From: Dehalococcoidia bacterium
Lineage (GTDB): Bacteria > Chloroflexota > Dehalococcoidia > GIF9 > UBA5629
Length of the DNA: 13,579 nucleotides
Reading direction: 5' to 3'
Assembly (NCBI GenBank): GCA_014384515.1
Contig: JACNFS010000090.1
Coordinates: forward strand, 5,160-18,738
The notes below the pieces were generated by a model that saw nothing but the letters and a program-made list of their open reading frames with translations, made no database searches and was not told where the DNA came from. A program made the position numbers and the translations under genes. Below, in pieces: positions 1-6,803 of this stretch; the first letter of the stretch is position 1, and every line of letters begins with the position of its first letter.

Positions 1-1
1 T

Positions 2-130
2 GAGGAAGCTGCGGACGAGGAGGGTACGGTTGACGAAGCTGAGGTTCAGGAAGATATTGTTGGGGAAGCTGCAGCTACCGAAGTTGAGGTTGAGCAAGCT
101 GCGGCCGAGGAAACTGAAAGGGCGGAATGA
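2..130 (+). CDS. C-terminal end of an unidentified acidic, repeat-tailed protein (partial)
   Basis: An open frame runs in from the left edge and ends with TGA at 128-130, giving 42 visible residues. They are almost entirely Glu, Ala, Asp and Val, and form four consecutive ten-residue units starting EAADEEGTVD. The DNA repeats with an exact 30-bp period: (g/c)aagctg recurs at 5, 35, 65 and 95. The stop overlaps the priA start codon as ATGA, so the two genes are probably translationally coupled and in one operon. In many bacteria rpoZ (RNA polymerase omega) or coaBC lies just upstream of priA, and either could be the gene here. That is synteny only, because no conserved domain is visible in this fragment. 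The tail is likely disordered and strongly acidic. Confidence 0.6.
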   Translation, partial: EEAADEEGTVDEAEVQEDIVGEAAATEVEVEQAAAEETERAE

Positions 131-2562
131 AATATGCGGAAGTGGCGGTCAATTCGCCCATTGCTCAACGACGTAGCTTTTGTTATTCGATACCATCCCA
201 CCTAGAGGTTGACATCGGTCAGGCTATCTGGGTGCCTTTCGGTTCTAGGGTTCTTCAAGGCGTTGTTGTCAAACTGAGCGATTATCCTTCAGTCGAAGTC
301 ACCAAGGAAATCAGTAGCCCTATTACATCTTATGCCTTGCTGTCTTCAGCTCAGGTTGAGCTTGCCCTGTGGCTGAGTGAGCGTTACCTTTCACCTCTTT
401 TCGATGCTGTGGCTCTGATGTTGCCCCCAGGCTTTGAGCAACGGTTGGTCACCTTTTTGCAAGTCCTGCCCAATCCCATAGATCCATCACAGCTTGATTC
501 GGAACAGAGACAACTAATACATTTTCTTGAAGGCAGGGAGCAGGTCAACTTCAGAGAGTTAGAGAGGAAGTTGGGAAAAAGGAAAGCCGAACTGATCACT
601 CGACAGCTCTTGCGACGCGGTGTAGTGGTGAAGAGCCAGCGGCTCGAAGAGGCTAAGGTAAAGCCTAGGCTAGTCCCTTATTTAAAGCTGCAGATTGATT
701 CAAGTAAGGCTGAAGCAGAGGTTATTCGGCTCAGGCAAGCTAGGGCTCACAAACAGGCAGCAGTGGTTGACTACCTGGCCAAGCAGCCTCAACCCATTCC
801 CTTGGCTGAACTCAGAAGGTCCGTTGTTTGCCATAAGGCAGCGATTGATTCTTTAAGGGGCCTTGGCTTGGTGTCTGTTATGAACGCTGAAGTTAGACGT
901 GATCCTTTGGCTCATTTTAGAGTTGCCTCGACATCGCCGCCAGATCTTACCGCTTGTCAGGAAGCAGCTTGGCAGAGTATTCGAAGCGGCCTGGTTCAAA
1001 GGGGCCAGCACGAGCCTCCTTTAGTTTTTCTGCTTCATGGTGTTACTGGCAGTGGCAAGACCGAAATTTACCTTCGAGCTCTGGCTGAAGTTGTGGCTCA
1101 GGGTAAGCGAGGCATTTGTCTAGTTCCTGAAATTGCGTTAACTCCCCAGACGATAGAGCGCTTTGCCTCTCGCTTTCCTCGTCGCGTAGCCGTGATTCAT
1201 AGTGGGCTGTCTCTAGGTGAGCAGTTTGACGAATGGCATCGGATCAAGGAAGGTTGCTGCGATGTAGTTATTGGTCCGAGGAGTGCTCTCTTTGCGCCGC
1301 AGCCTGACCTTGGGCTGATTGTTATTGATGAAGAGCATGAGTGGACGTACAAGCAGTCTGACAAATCACCGCGCTATCATGCTCGGGAAGCTGCCATTAA
1401 ATTGGCTGAACTCAGTGGGGCTGTGGTTATTCTAGGCAGTGCTACCCCCGATGTGGAGACTTTTTACCTAGGGCAGCAAGGGACATATCAACTTGTTGAA
1501 CTCAAGGAGCGCGTTACTCCTCGTGGTCCTTCGCCTTTGCCTGAAGTTGAGGTCGTGGATTTGAGGGATGAACTGAAAGCTGGGAACCGGAGCCTGTTTA
1601 GTCGTTCTCTATTTAGAGCGATGGCTCGGGCTTTGGCTCACCGTGAGCAGGTGATTCTGTTTCTTAATCGGCGTGGCACGGCGACCCTTGTTCAATGTCG
1701 GGACTGCGGCTTTGTCATGGGTTGTCAGCGTTGCTCGGCATCTCTTACTTATCATTCGGCAGCAAAGAAGTTGATGTGTCATCATTGCCGTTATTCTCGT
1801 CCCCTACCTCGAACTTGTCCCCAATGTTTTGGCCATCGCCTCAAATTCTTGGGTATTGGTACTCAGAAGGTAGAAGAAGAAGCCAGGCATCTTTTTCCGC
1901 AAGCCCGTATTCTCCGTTGGGATAGGGATGTAACTTCCAGACGCAGAGCTCATGGAGAGTTGCTGGCCAAGTTTCGAGCTCATGAAGCTGACATACTTAT
2001 TGGTACTCAAATGGTAGCTAAGGGATTGGACTTGCCTGAGGTAACACTGGCTGGAGCAATAAGCGCTGATACTGGTTTGAATTTGCCTGACTTCCGGGCC
2101 GGGGAACGCACTTTTCAGCTCTTATGCCAGGTAGCCGGTAGGGCTGGACGTGGGTTCGTAGCTGGGAAGGTTATTATTCAGACTTATAGCCCGGAGCACT
2201 ATGCCATCCAGGCAGCGTCGAAGCATGACTATCGGGCCTTCTATGCTCAGGAAATAAATTATCGTCGTGAGTTTGGCTATCCACCGTTCAGCCGTTTGGC
2301 TCGTCTCATTTTCAGTCACACTAATTCGGCCGCCTGCCAGAAAGAGGCGGAAAGAATGAGCCGGTGGATTACTACCGAGAGAGATAGGAAGGGTATACCT
2401 GACTTGAGGTTAATTGGGCCAGTGCCAACTTTCGTGCCTCGGCTTCGGGGACACTACCAGTGGCAGATAGTTCTTTGTGGCACCGCATTGGCTAGCTTCT
2501 TGACTGATACAACTTTTCCTCACGGCTGGGTCGTGGACATCGACCCAGTGGGTGTGGTTTAA
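127..2562 (+). CDS. priA: Primosomal protein N' (PriA), replication restart helicase
   Basis: PriA recognises abandoned replication forks and D-loops, unwinds DNA 3'-5' and starts reloading of the replicative helicase in the cytoplasm. The 811-residue product has the expected full layout: an N-terminal 3'-DNA-end binding region (about 1-105) and a winged-helix region. The superfamily 2 helicase core then has Walker A GVTGSGKTE at about 305 and the DEEH box at 401-404. Eight cysteines bind two zinc ions (C524, C527, C533, C536, C551, C554, C564, C567). The second RecA lobe has GTQMVAKGLDLP at about 626 and QVAGRAGRG at about 668. All family-defining motifs are intact. The ATG overlaps the upstream stop (ATGA), with a purine-rich AAAGGGCGG just before it as ribosome binding site. 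def follows after 11 bp in the same direction. Confidence 0.97.
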   Translation: MKYAEVAVNSPIAQRRSFCYSIPSHLEVDIGQAIWVPFGSRVLQGVVVKLSDYPSVEVTKEISSPITSYALLSSAQVELALWLSERYLSPLFDAVALMLPPGFEQRLVTFLQVLPNPIDPSQLDSEQRQLIHFLEGREQVNFRELERKLGKRKAELITRQLLRRGVVVKSQRLEEAKVKPRLVPYLKLQIDSSKAEAEVIRLRQARAHKQAAVVDYLAKQPQPIPLAELRRSVVCHKAAIDSLRGLGLVSVMNAEVRRDPLAHFRVASTSPPDLTACQEAAWQSIRSGLVQRGQHEPPLVFLLHGVTGSGKTEIYLRALAEVVAQGKRGICLVPEIALTPQTIERFASRFPRRVAVIHSGLSLGEQFDEWHRIKEGCCDVVIGPRSALFAPQPDLGLIVIDEEHEWTYKQSDKSPRYHAREAAIKLAELSGAVVILGSATPDVETFYLGQQGTYQLVELKERVTPRGPSPLPEVEVVDLRDELKAGNRSLFSRSLFRAMARALAHREQVILFLNRRGTATLVQCRDCGFVMGCQRCSASLTYHSAAKKLMCHHCRYSRPLPRTCPQCFGHRLKFLGIGTQKVEEEARHLFPQARILRWDRDVTSRRRAHGELLAKFRAHEADILIGTQMVAKGLDLPEVTLAGAISADTGLNLPDFRAGERTFQLLCQVAGRAGRGFVAGKVIIQTYSPEHYAIQAASKHDYRAFYAQEINYRREFGYPPFSRLARLIFSHTNSAACQKEAERMSRWITTERDRKGIPDLRLIGPVPTFVPRLRGHYQWQIVLCGTALASFLTDTTFPHGWVVDIDPVGVV

Positions 2563-2573
2563 TGACTTGAAAA

Positions 2574-3062
2574 ATGGCGATTCGTTCTATTTGCGTTCTA
2601 CCTGATCCTCTACTGAGGCAGAAAGCCAAAAAGGTAACTAACATTGATAGCTCTGTCCAGCGGCTAATTGATGACATGATAGACACGATGCGGGCGGTTT
2701 CTGGTGTTGGCTTGGCCGCGCCTCAGGTGGGCGTGCCGCTGAGAGTAGCCGTGATTGAGATGCCGGGTGAGGAAGTCATCACTTTGATTAATCCGGAAAT
2801 AGTAAAAAGGCAAGGTGACCGTTTGATAGGAGAAGCTTGCTTGAGTGTTCCTGGCTATCAAGGAGAACTCAAGCGGTCCGTTTGGGTCAAGGTGAAGGCG
2901 CAGGACAGGCAAGGCAGGAACATCCGCATCAAAGGTGAGGAGCTTCTGGGCCAAGCTCTAGAGCATGAAATAGACCACCTTAACGGCATCTTGTATGTCG
3001 ACCATGTGGAGAGTGACAAGCTGTGGGAATCGTCGTCAGAGACAAGCCAGGAAGGGCTTTAG
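2574..3062 (+). CDS. def: Peptide deformylase
   Basis: Removes the formyl group from the N-terminal methionine of new proteins, working at the ribosome exit in the cytoplasm. The 162-residue protein has the three family motifs in order: GVGLAAPQ at residues 44-51, EACLS at 87-91 (the usual form is EGCLS, so Gly is replaced by Ala), and HEIDH at 131-135. Cys89, His131 and His135 are the expected metal ligands and Glu132 the catalytic base. Length is normal for the family. It starts 11 bp after priA and has no clear Shine-Dalgarno sequence, which suggests expression coupled to priA. The usual next gene, fmt (methionyl-tRNA formyltransferase), is absent here; the next gene is convergent. Confidence 0.95.
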   Translation: MAIRSICVLPDPLLRQKAKKVTNIDSSVQRLIDDMIDTMRAVSGVGLAAPQVGVPLRVAVIEMPGEEVITLINPEIVKRQGDRLIGEACLSVPGYQGELKRSVWVKVKAQDRQGRNIRIKGEELLGQALEHEIDHLNGILYVDHVESDKLWESSSETSQEGL

Positions 3063-3147
3063 TTCTTGTCTTCGTTGATCTACTCTGAGAGGATTTGGTA
3101 GGTTCACTTCCTATTCTAGGCAAAGCGAAGAAACGTAAGACCTTTTG

Positions 3148-3166
3148 CTGTTGCTCAGGGTAACAG
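3148..3166. terminator. Weak hairpin between convergent genes
   Basis: The sequence CTGTTGCT-CAG-GGTAACAG can fold into an eight-pair stem, two pairs being G-U, with a three-base loop. It lies between the ends of def (plus) and the CARDB protein gene (minus). No T-run follows on either strand, so a role as terminator is only a guess from position. Nothing else is visible in the gap 3063-3177. Confidence 0.2.
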
Positions 3167-3177
3167 TTGAATAACCT

Positions 3178-4362
3178 CTATTCATTCCATTCCATCTCGA
3201 CAACGAATCTGCCACTTAAGCCTTCCAAGTCCACCTGATAAAAGCCGGGTGTATCTTTTGTTACTGTGAAGGCCACCCTCTGGCTTCCACCTGGGCCCAG
3301 ACTCACCTCCTCAATGCTCTCGGCGACACCTTTTACTTTCAGTACCACACTATAAGCGCCAGCGACCTCGCCGGTGTTGGTTGCCACGGCACTGACAGTG
3401 ATGCTGTCTCCCTGCTTGACTTGGTCAGGTGCGATGACCAGGTTGCCCACAGAGAAGTGTGCTGGTATTAGGGCGATAACACTAAATGTGCCTGCCAAGC
3501 CATCCAACTCTGCGTAATAGTTTCCGGCATCCTTGGTTACGGTGAAAATGGCAGGTTGGCTTGCTCCAGGAGCCAGGGTTAACTCGGTAATGCCTTCGAC
3601 TACGCCACCGATTCGTAATACCACGCTATATTTGCTTGATTCTGTACCGTTATTGGCTACTATGGCACTGATGGTTACAGGTTCTCCTTCTTTCACTTGA
3701 TTGGGAGTGATGGTTAGGTTGCTCACGGAGAACACCGCCCTGGCTGTGGGTGCTGCATGTGGAGCTGCCATTGGCCCTGGCGTTGGAAATGCAGTTGGTG
3801 TCGGGGCCGCGCCTGGCATTGGAGTCGGGGTTGGGGTTGGAGCTGCCGGCAGTGGTCCTCGCCTACCCGTCCCTCTTGTCTTGGGGACTGCGCCAGCTTG
3901 TTGTTTACGGGGTGGTATGGCGGCCAGCACTATGATGAACAGAACCAATACACTGACTATACCGCCGATAATTGCCCATGTGATCGGAGAGAACACGTCC
4001 CAGAAAGACCTTGTTACGGTGAAATAACCGGGGAAGCCGTTCAGGTCTACTATGTAATCACCGGCCACATCTTTAGTAACTGTGAAAGCAACTGTTTGGC
4101 TTGCGTCAGCTGCCAGGTCTACTATTTCCTTGGTAGCCTCAACTTCATTATCTATCTTCAACACCAGAGTGTAAGAGCCCGGTGCATCTCCAGTGTTCTT
4201 TACCGTAGCGGTGATAGTGACGGTTTCTCCCTCTTTGACGGAGTCTGGGCTAATTGTCACGCTAGTTACCTTAATATCAGCCTGTGCGCCGACTGAAGTG
4301 GTAACAGCCAGAATAAGAGCTACAATCAAAGTTGCTGGCGCCAACCAAAGCGCTTTTTTCAT
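3178..4362 (-). CDS. Membrane-anchored protein with three CARDB-like beta-sandwich repeats
   Basis: The 394-residue product begins with a signal peptide or signal anchor (MKK, then a hydrophobic stretch to about residue 25 ending near VGAQA). Three homologous domains of about 85 residues follow, at 30-117, 211-295 and 303-388. Each carries the pattern 'tI.P..VKeGe.vTi.a.v.N.G...' and ends with FTVTKD plus a Y-x-(V/A)-(D/E)-L strand. This is the style of CARDB/APHP-type extracellular adhesion domains. Between domains 1 and 2 are a transmembrane helix (about 125-149), a basic stretch (about 152-168) and a Pro/Thr/Ala-rich linker (about 169-208). The start is supported by a strong AGGAGG five bases upstream of the ATG. 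The substrate or partner is unknown; a cell-envelope role is likely. It has its own promoter candidate and is not clearly in an operon. Confidence 0.85.
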   Translation of the reverse strand: MKKALWLAPATLIVALILAVTTSVGAQADIKVTSVTISPDSVKEGETVTITATVKNTGDAPGSYTLVLKIDNEVEATKEIVDLAADASQTVAFTVTKDVAGDYIVDLNGFPGYFTVTRSFWDVFSPITWAIIGGIVSVLVLFIIVLAAIPPRKQQAGAVPKTRGTGRRGPLPAAPTPTPTPMPGAAPTPTAFPTPGPMAAPHAAPTARAVFSVSNLTITPNQVKEGEPVTISAIVANNGTESSKYSVVLRIGGVVEGITELTLAPGASQPAIFTVTKDAGNYYAELDGLAGTFSVIALIPAHFSVGNLVIAPDQVKQGDSITVSAVATNTGEVAGAYSVVLKVKGVAESIEEVSLGPGGSQRVAFTVTKDTPGFYQVDLEGLSGRFVVEMEWNE

Positions 4363-4402
4363 CCTCGCCTCCTATGGTCGAGTTAGGGTTGAGGTGCTTA
4401 AT

Positions 4403-4431
4403 ACTCTACGCTAAAATTGGCCATAAATCAA
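4403..4431 (-). promoter_or_regulatory. Candidate sigma-70 promoter for the CARDB protein gene
   Basis: Read on the minus strand, TTGATT (4431-4426) and TAGAGT (4408-4403) are separated by exactly 17 bases. Both hexamers match the consensus at four of six positions. The predicted transcript would start about 35 bases upstream of the ATG at 4362 and include its AGGAGG ribosome binding site. Confidence 0.4.
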
Positions 4432-4467
4432 TAGGCTAATACGGAAATTCTCTAATGGCCTCGCTTT

Positions 4468-4599
4468 TTGTCATGTTGAGCCCTATTGTGGGTGGAAGGC
4501 GACCTACGGACTATTCTTGTCTGAGCTCCGGTTAAGTGGGGATAGTGAAGAACCCCGGGAGTGTATTCGCTTCGACGAAGCTCGGGATGATGTAGACAA
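4468..4599. repeat. Degenerate MITE-like intergenic repeat (candidate)
   Basis: This stretch fills most of the 308-bp gap 4363-4670. It begins TTGTCATGTTGAGC and ends with the inverted counterpart GCTCGGGATGATGTAGACAA: five terminal bases match exactly (TTGTC/GACAA), and after a six-base insertion AT...GAGC matches again. The inner text (GTGAAGAACCCCGGGAG, then CTTCGACGAAGCTCGGGATG) resembles the 'TGTCATTCTGAG...GAAGAATCTCGGGATGACA' kind of short interspersed repeat seen in many environmental bacterial genomes. That resemblance is from memory and would need a genome-wide search. No open frame here looks coding. Confidence 0.35.
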
Positions 4600-4612
4600 T
4601 GCTGCCGCATTG
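4597..4612. repeat. Perfect short inverted repeat
   Basis: CAATGC-TGCC-GCATTG is a perfect six-pair stem with a four-base loop at the right edge of the degenerate repeat. It lies just beyond the terminator-like hairpin of the response regulator gene and may be a second stop signal or part of the repeat element. Confidence 0.4.
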
Positions 4613-4626
4613 AAGGAAAGTCCTAC

Positions 4627-4664
4627 CCAGGGGCATATTCTCAGGCATTCTACATGCCCCCTGG
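4627..4664 (-). terminator. Hairpin after the response regulator gene
   Basis: On the minus strand CCAGGGGGCAT pairs with ATGCCCCTGG to give a ten-pair GC-rich stem with one bulged G. The 17-base loop can itself form a small GCAT/ATGC hairpin. It starts seven bases after the response regulator stop codon. The sequence that follows (actttccttc) is pyrimidine-rich but not a clean T-run, so this is a likely but imperfect intrinsic terminator. Confidence 0.5.
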
Positions 4665-4670
4665 CTTCAG

Positions 4671-5411
4671 TTACGGAGAACCCGAACGTAGTCCATAAGT
4701 TCGATTGGCAAGCGTTCTAGGTGTGGGCTTGATGAATCTGTAGCCGAGCCCCCGCTCAGTAGTGAGCATGTTGGGTTGGCCTGGGTCGTCTTCTAATTTG
4801 TTCCTGAGACGTTGAATATAGACCTTGAGATATTCGGTGGCATCAGAGTATTCATCACCCCAGATTCTCTCTAGCAGGTAGCGGTGGCTTAGTGTCTTGC
4901 CTTCGTTTCTGACCAAATGATAAAGCAGGTTAGCCTCGATCGGGGTGAGCTTTACTGCCTCGTCTTTTCGGTACACACAAGGGGTGGCGAAGTCGATTTT
5001 GAGTTCCGGGCTGATGACTACCTCTTCGGCATCTTTGAGCTGGGGCATTGTGGTGCGGCGGAGAACGGCTCTTACCCGTGCCAGAAGCTCCGCGTGGTTG
5101 AACGGTTTAACTATATAATCGTCAGCACCTAGTTCCAATCCCTTCACCTTATCTATCTCATCGCCTCTGACGGTGAGGATGATTGTGGGCACATCGGAGA
5201 AGCTGCGGATATCACGGAGCACAGTGAACCCGTGAATATCAGGCAAGCCAAGGTCGAGGATAACTATGTCCGGCGATTCAGCCTCAACCATTTCTAGGCC
5301 CTTGTTGCCGTTGGTGGCTGATACAACACTTATTTCGGGCCAGCGTAGCTCGAAGCATAGAGAAATGGCCTCGATGATTTGAGGGCTATCCTCGATTATC
5401 AATATTTTCAT
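4671..5411 (-). CDS. OmpR/KdpE-type response regulator
   Basis: A DNA-binding transcription regulator switched on by phosphorylation, presumably by the kinase encoded just upstream (5519-6253). The receiver domain (1-120) has the acidic pair E7/D8, phosphoacceptor D53, T80 and K102 followed by Pro. The winged-helix domain (about 130-228) has LTPIEANLLYHLVRN, the recognition-helix region YLKVYIQRLRNKLE, and the wing RGLGYRF typical of this family. After the wing is an 18-residue polar tail. The length of 246 residues is close to the family norm. The ATG has no obvious Shine-Dalgarno sequence. It is separated from the kinase by 107 bp containing a heptamer tandem repeat, and a hairpin follows its stop. 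KdpE-like sequence does not imply potassium control, as no kdp genes are nearby. Confidence 0.93.
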   Translation of the reverse strand: MKILIIEDSPQIIEAISLCFELRWPEISVVSATNGNKGLEMVEAESPDIVILDLGLPDIHGFTVLRDIRSFSDVPTIILTVRGDEIDKVKGLELGADDYIVKPFNHAELLARVRAVLRRTTMPQLKDAEEVVISPELKIDFATPCVYRKDEAVKLTPIEANLLYHLVRNEGKTLSHRYLLERIWGDEYSDATEYLKVYIQRLRNKLEDDPGQPNMLTTERGLGYRFIKPTPRTLANRTYGLRSGSP

Positions 5412-5438
5412 TTAGCTTTAGAATTCAACAACAGAGGG

Positions 5439-5487
5439 AGTTCAGAGTTTAGGACTCGGGGCTTAGGGCTTTGGACCTGGGCCTTAA
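5439..5487. repeat. Imperfect tandem repeat, seven heptamers
   Basis: Seven consecutive seven-base units on the plus strand: AGTTCAG, AGTTTAG, GACTCGG, GGCTTAG, GGCTTTG, GACCTGG, GCCTTAA. A consensus is roughly G(A/G)CTT(A/G)G. The array fills nearly half of the 107-bp spacer between the kinase stop and the response regulator start, so it should be transcribed with the operon. No open frame or obvious stem is created. Confidence 0.6.
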
Positions 5488-5518
5488 AGGCGTCCAATTT
5501 GCTCCTCTTGGCTGCGTG

Positions 5519-6253
5519 TCACTCACCAACGGGCAAGGAAAAGGCAAAAGTGTTACCTTTGCCTTGTTGACTTTCCATCCATATTCTACCGCCGTGGAGT
5601 TCCACTAGATGCTTACACAGGGCCAGGCCCAAGCCTACCCCAGGAATATGTTCTCTGTTGGCGGCTTTCAGCCGATAGTAAGGTTGGAAGACTTTGTGTT
5701 GCTCTTCCAGCGGTATGCTGGGGCCGCTGTCTTGAACCTCGATGACTATGTAGCCGTTCTGCTCGTCTGCCGATAGGGATATACTGCCGCCCTGTGGCGT
5801 GAACTTGGCCGCATTGGACAACAGGTTAACCAGAACTTGTTCTATCCTTAGAGAGTCAGCGATGATGTTGGGGAGGCCAGGTGGCAGGTTTAGAGTCAGA
5901 GACTGACCTCGGCTAGTAATGATCGGTGATAGCTGGTCGACGACGTCATATACAATGGCATTTATCTCCGTTGGCTCAAGTTCCAAGCGGAAGCCTTCAG
6001 CTTCTAATTTGGCCAAGTCCAGGAGCTCTGATGCCCGAGCTTCGAGGTTATGAGCCGAAGCCAAGATGTTGCTAATGAGTTTGGTCTTGGGGTCATCGGG
6101 GGAGAGAGCCAACTCTTCGGCCAACAACCCGGCGGAGCTGATAATGGAGGTTAGCGGACTCTTTAATTCATGGGTCAGAAAAGAAATGAGCTCCAATGTT
6201 TGCTTGGCTCGAACCGGTGACTGTTCTCTTTGTAGATTAGTTATGTTGTTCAT
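5519..6253 (-). CDS. Sensor histidine kinase, short cytoplasmic form without sensor domain
   Basis: Autophosphorylates on a histidine and should pass the phosphate to the response regulator encoded downstream on the same strand. The dimerisation/phosphoacceptor helix has FLTHELKSPLTSI with His28. The ATPase domain follows with the N-box (N143, N147, NLLSNAAKF), G1 box DSGPSI (D175), F-box at about F189 and G2 box GVGLGL at 205-210, so it should be catalytically competent. At 244 residues it is only the kinase core: there is no transmembrane segment, PAS, GAF or HAMP domain. The frame is closed by a TAA three codons before the ATG. It may sense through a partner protein, or be what remains of a larger kinase, given the receiver-like relic upstream. 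The ribosome binding site is weak. Confidence 0.92.
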   Translation of the reverse strand: MNNITNLQREQSPVRAKQTLELISFLTHELKSPLTSIISSAGLLAEELALSPDDPKTKLISNILASAHNLEARASELLDLAKLEAEGFRLELEPTEINAIVYDVVDQLSPIITSRGQSLTLNLPPGLPNIIADSLRIEQVLVNLLSNAAKFTPQGGSISLSADEQNGYIVIEVQDSGPSIPLEEQHKVFQPYYRLKAANREHIPGVGLGLALCKHLVELHGGRIWMESQQGKGNTFAFSLPVGE

Positions 6254-6280
6254 GGTCTTTTAATAGAATGCTGTGGCAAG

Positions 6281-6301
6281 GAATTTGCCGGCCGGAAATT
6301 C
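6281..6301. promoter_or_regulatory. Imperfect palindrome in the kinase leader
   Basis: GAATTT-G-CCGGCCGG-AAATTC is symmetrical apart from one inserted base. It lies about 30 bases upstream of the kinase start and downstream of the promoter candidate. It could be an operator or a leader hairpin; nothing identifies a binding protein. Confidence 0.35.
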
Positions 6302-6341
6302 ACTAGGTCGCTGGGGGCTAAGCCTCATCCGCATTTCCTTA

Positions 6342-6371
6342 ACATTAGCAGGTCATCTGTCCTAGTGTCAA
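6342..6371 (-). promoter_or_regulatory. Candidate sigma-70 promoter of the two-component operon
   Basis: On the minus strand a perfect -35 box TTGACA (6371-6366) is followed after 18 bases by TAATGT (6347-6342), itself preceded by TG at the extended -10 position. A transcript would begin near 6335, giving a leader of about 80 bases before the kinase ATG that contains the palindrome at 6281-6301. Confidence 0.5.
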
Positions 6372-6439
6372 TACTTTTGCCGGATTATTTTTGTCTATTT
6401 TTGTATCTGATACCGGGCTATTAGTACTAAATTCTTATA

Positions 6440-6664
6440 TTAAACTATGACCATTAGGCGATACTTGAACAGGCAAGGTAGTGCAGATTGGCAGTAATAT
6501 GCAGCTCCTTCATATACTGATTTCAGTATTTTGTCCAGTTGCTTGGTTTGCAGTGGCTTTGTCAACCATGAGGTGCGGCTGGCAACTGAAAATAGCTGTG
6601 ATGAAGTTGGCATCAGGGCTATTGGAGGGGAGCGCATCAATGCTTTTGAAGTACCGATTCATCT
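6440..6664 (-). pseudogene. Decayed C-terminal part of a receiver (REC) domain
   Basis: In the 550-bp gap 6254-6803 one minus-strand frame reads PPIALMPTSSQLF, then SWLTKPLQTKQLDKILKSVYE. This is the pattern of the last third of a phospho-receiver domain: a hydrophobic strand, a Ser/Thr, about 18 residues on a hydrophobic-Thr-Lys-Pro motif, and an amphipathic final helix. The same frame has stops just upstream (TGA at 6661-6659, TAG at 6685-6683), and a better continuation (NRYFKSIDAL) sits in another frame. The N-terminal half, including the phosphoacceptor Asp, is not recognisable. I read it as a relic of a hybrid kinase or response regulator lying upstream of the intact kinase. The rest of the gap shows no gene. 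Confidence 0.4.
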
Positions 6665-6803
6665 GTCGGCTTCGAAGTAGCGCTAATGAATACAGCTTAA
6701 CGTGTGGATTATTAGACCTGTCTTCATCCGACTCTCGACCGGAATATCATGCTAGAGTCGTCTCAGAGCTCCTATGTGCCCTCGGGGGCTTTGTGTACAT
6801 TGC

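Noticed and set aside
3757..4296. Plus-strand open frame of 179 codons
   Set aside because: It lies fully antisense to the CARDB protein gene, is rich in Trp/Cys/Arg as expected for shadow frames, and has no recognisable motif.
4517..4720. Plus-strand open frame of 67 codons
   Set aside because: It covers the degenerate repeat, the hairpin and the end of the response regulator gene, so it is not credible as a gene.
5439..5487. CRISPR array
   Set aside because: Units are only seven bases and contiguous, with no spacers between repeats.
6778..6789. Terminator of comEC (GCCC-TCGG-GGGC)
   Set aside because: The stem has only four pairs, and the T-rich stretch follows it on the plus strand, whereas comEC is on the minus strand.
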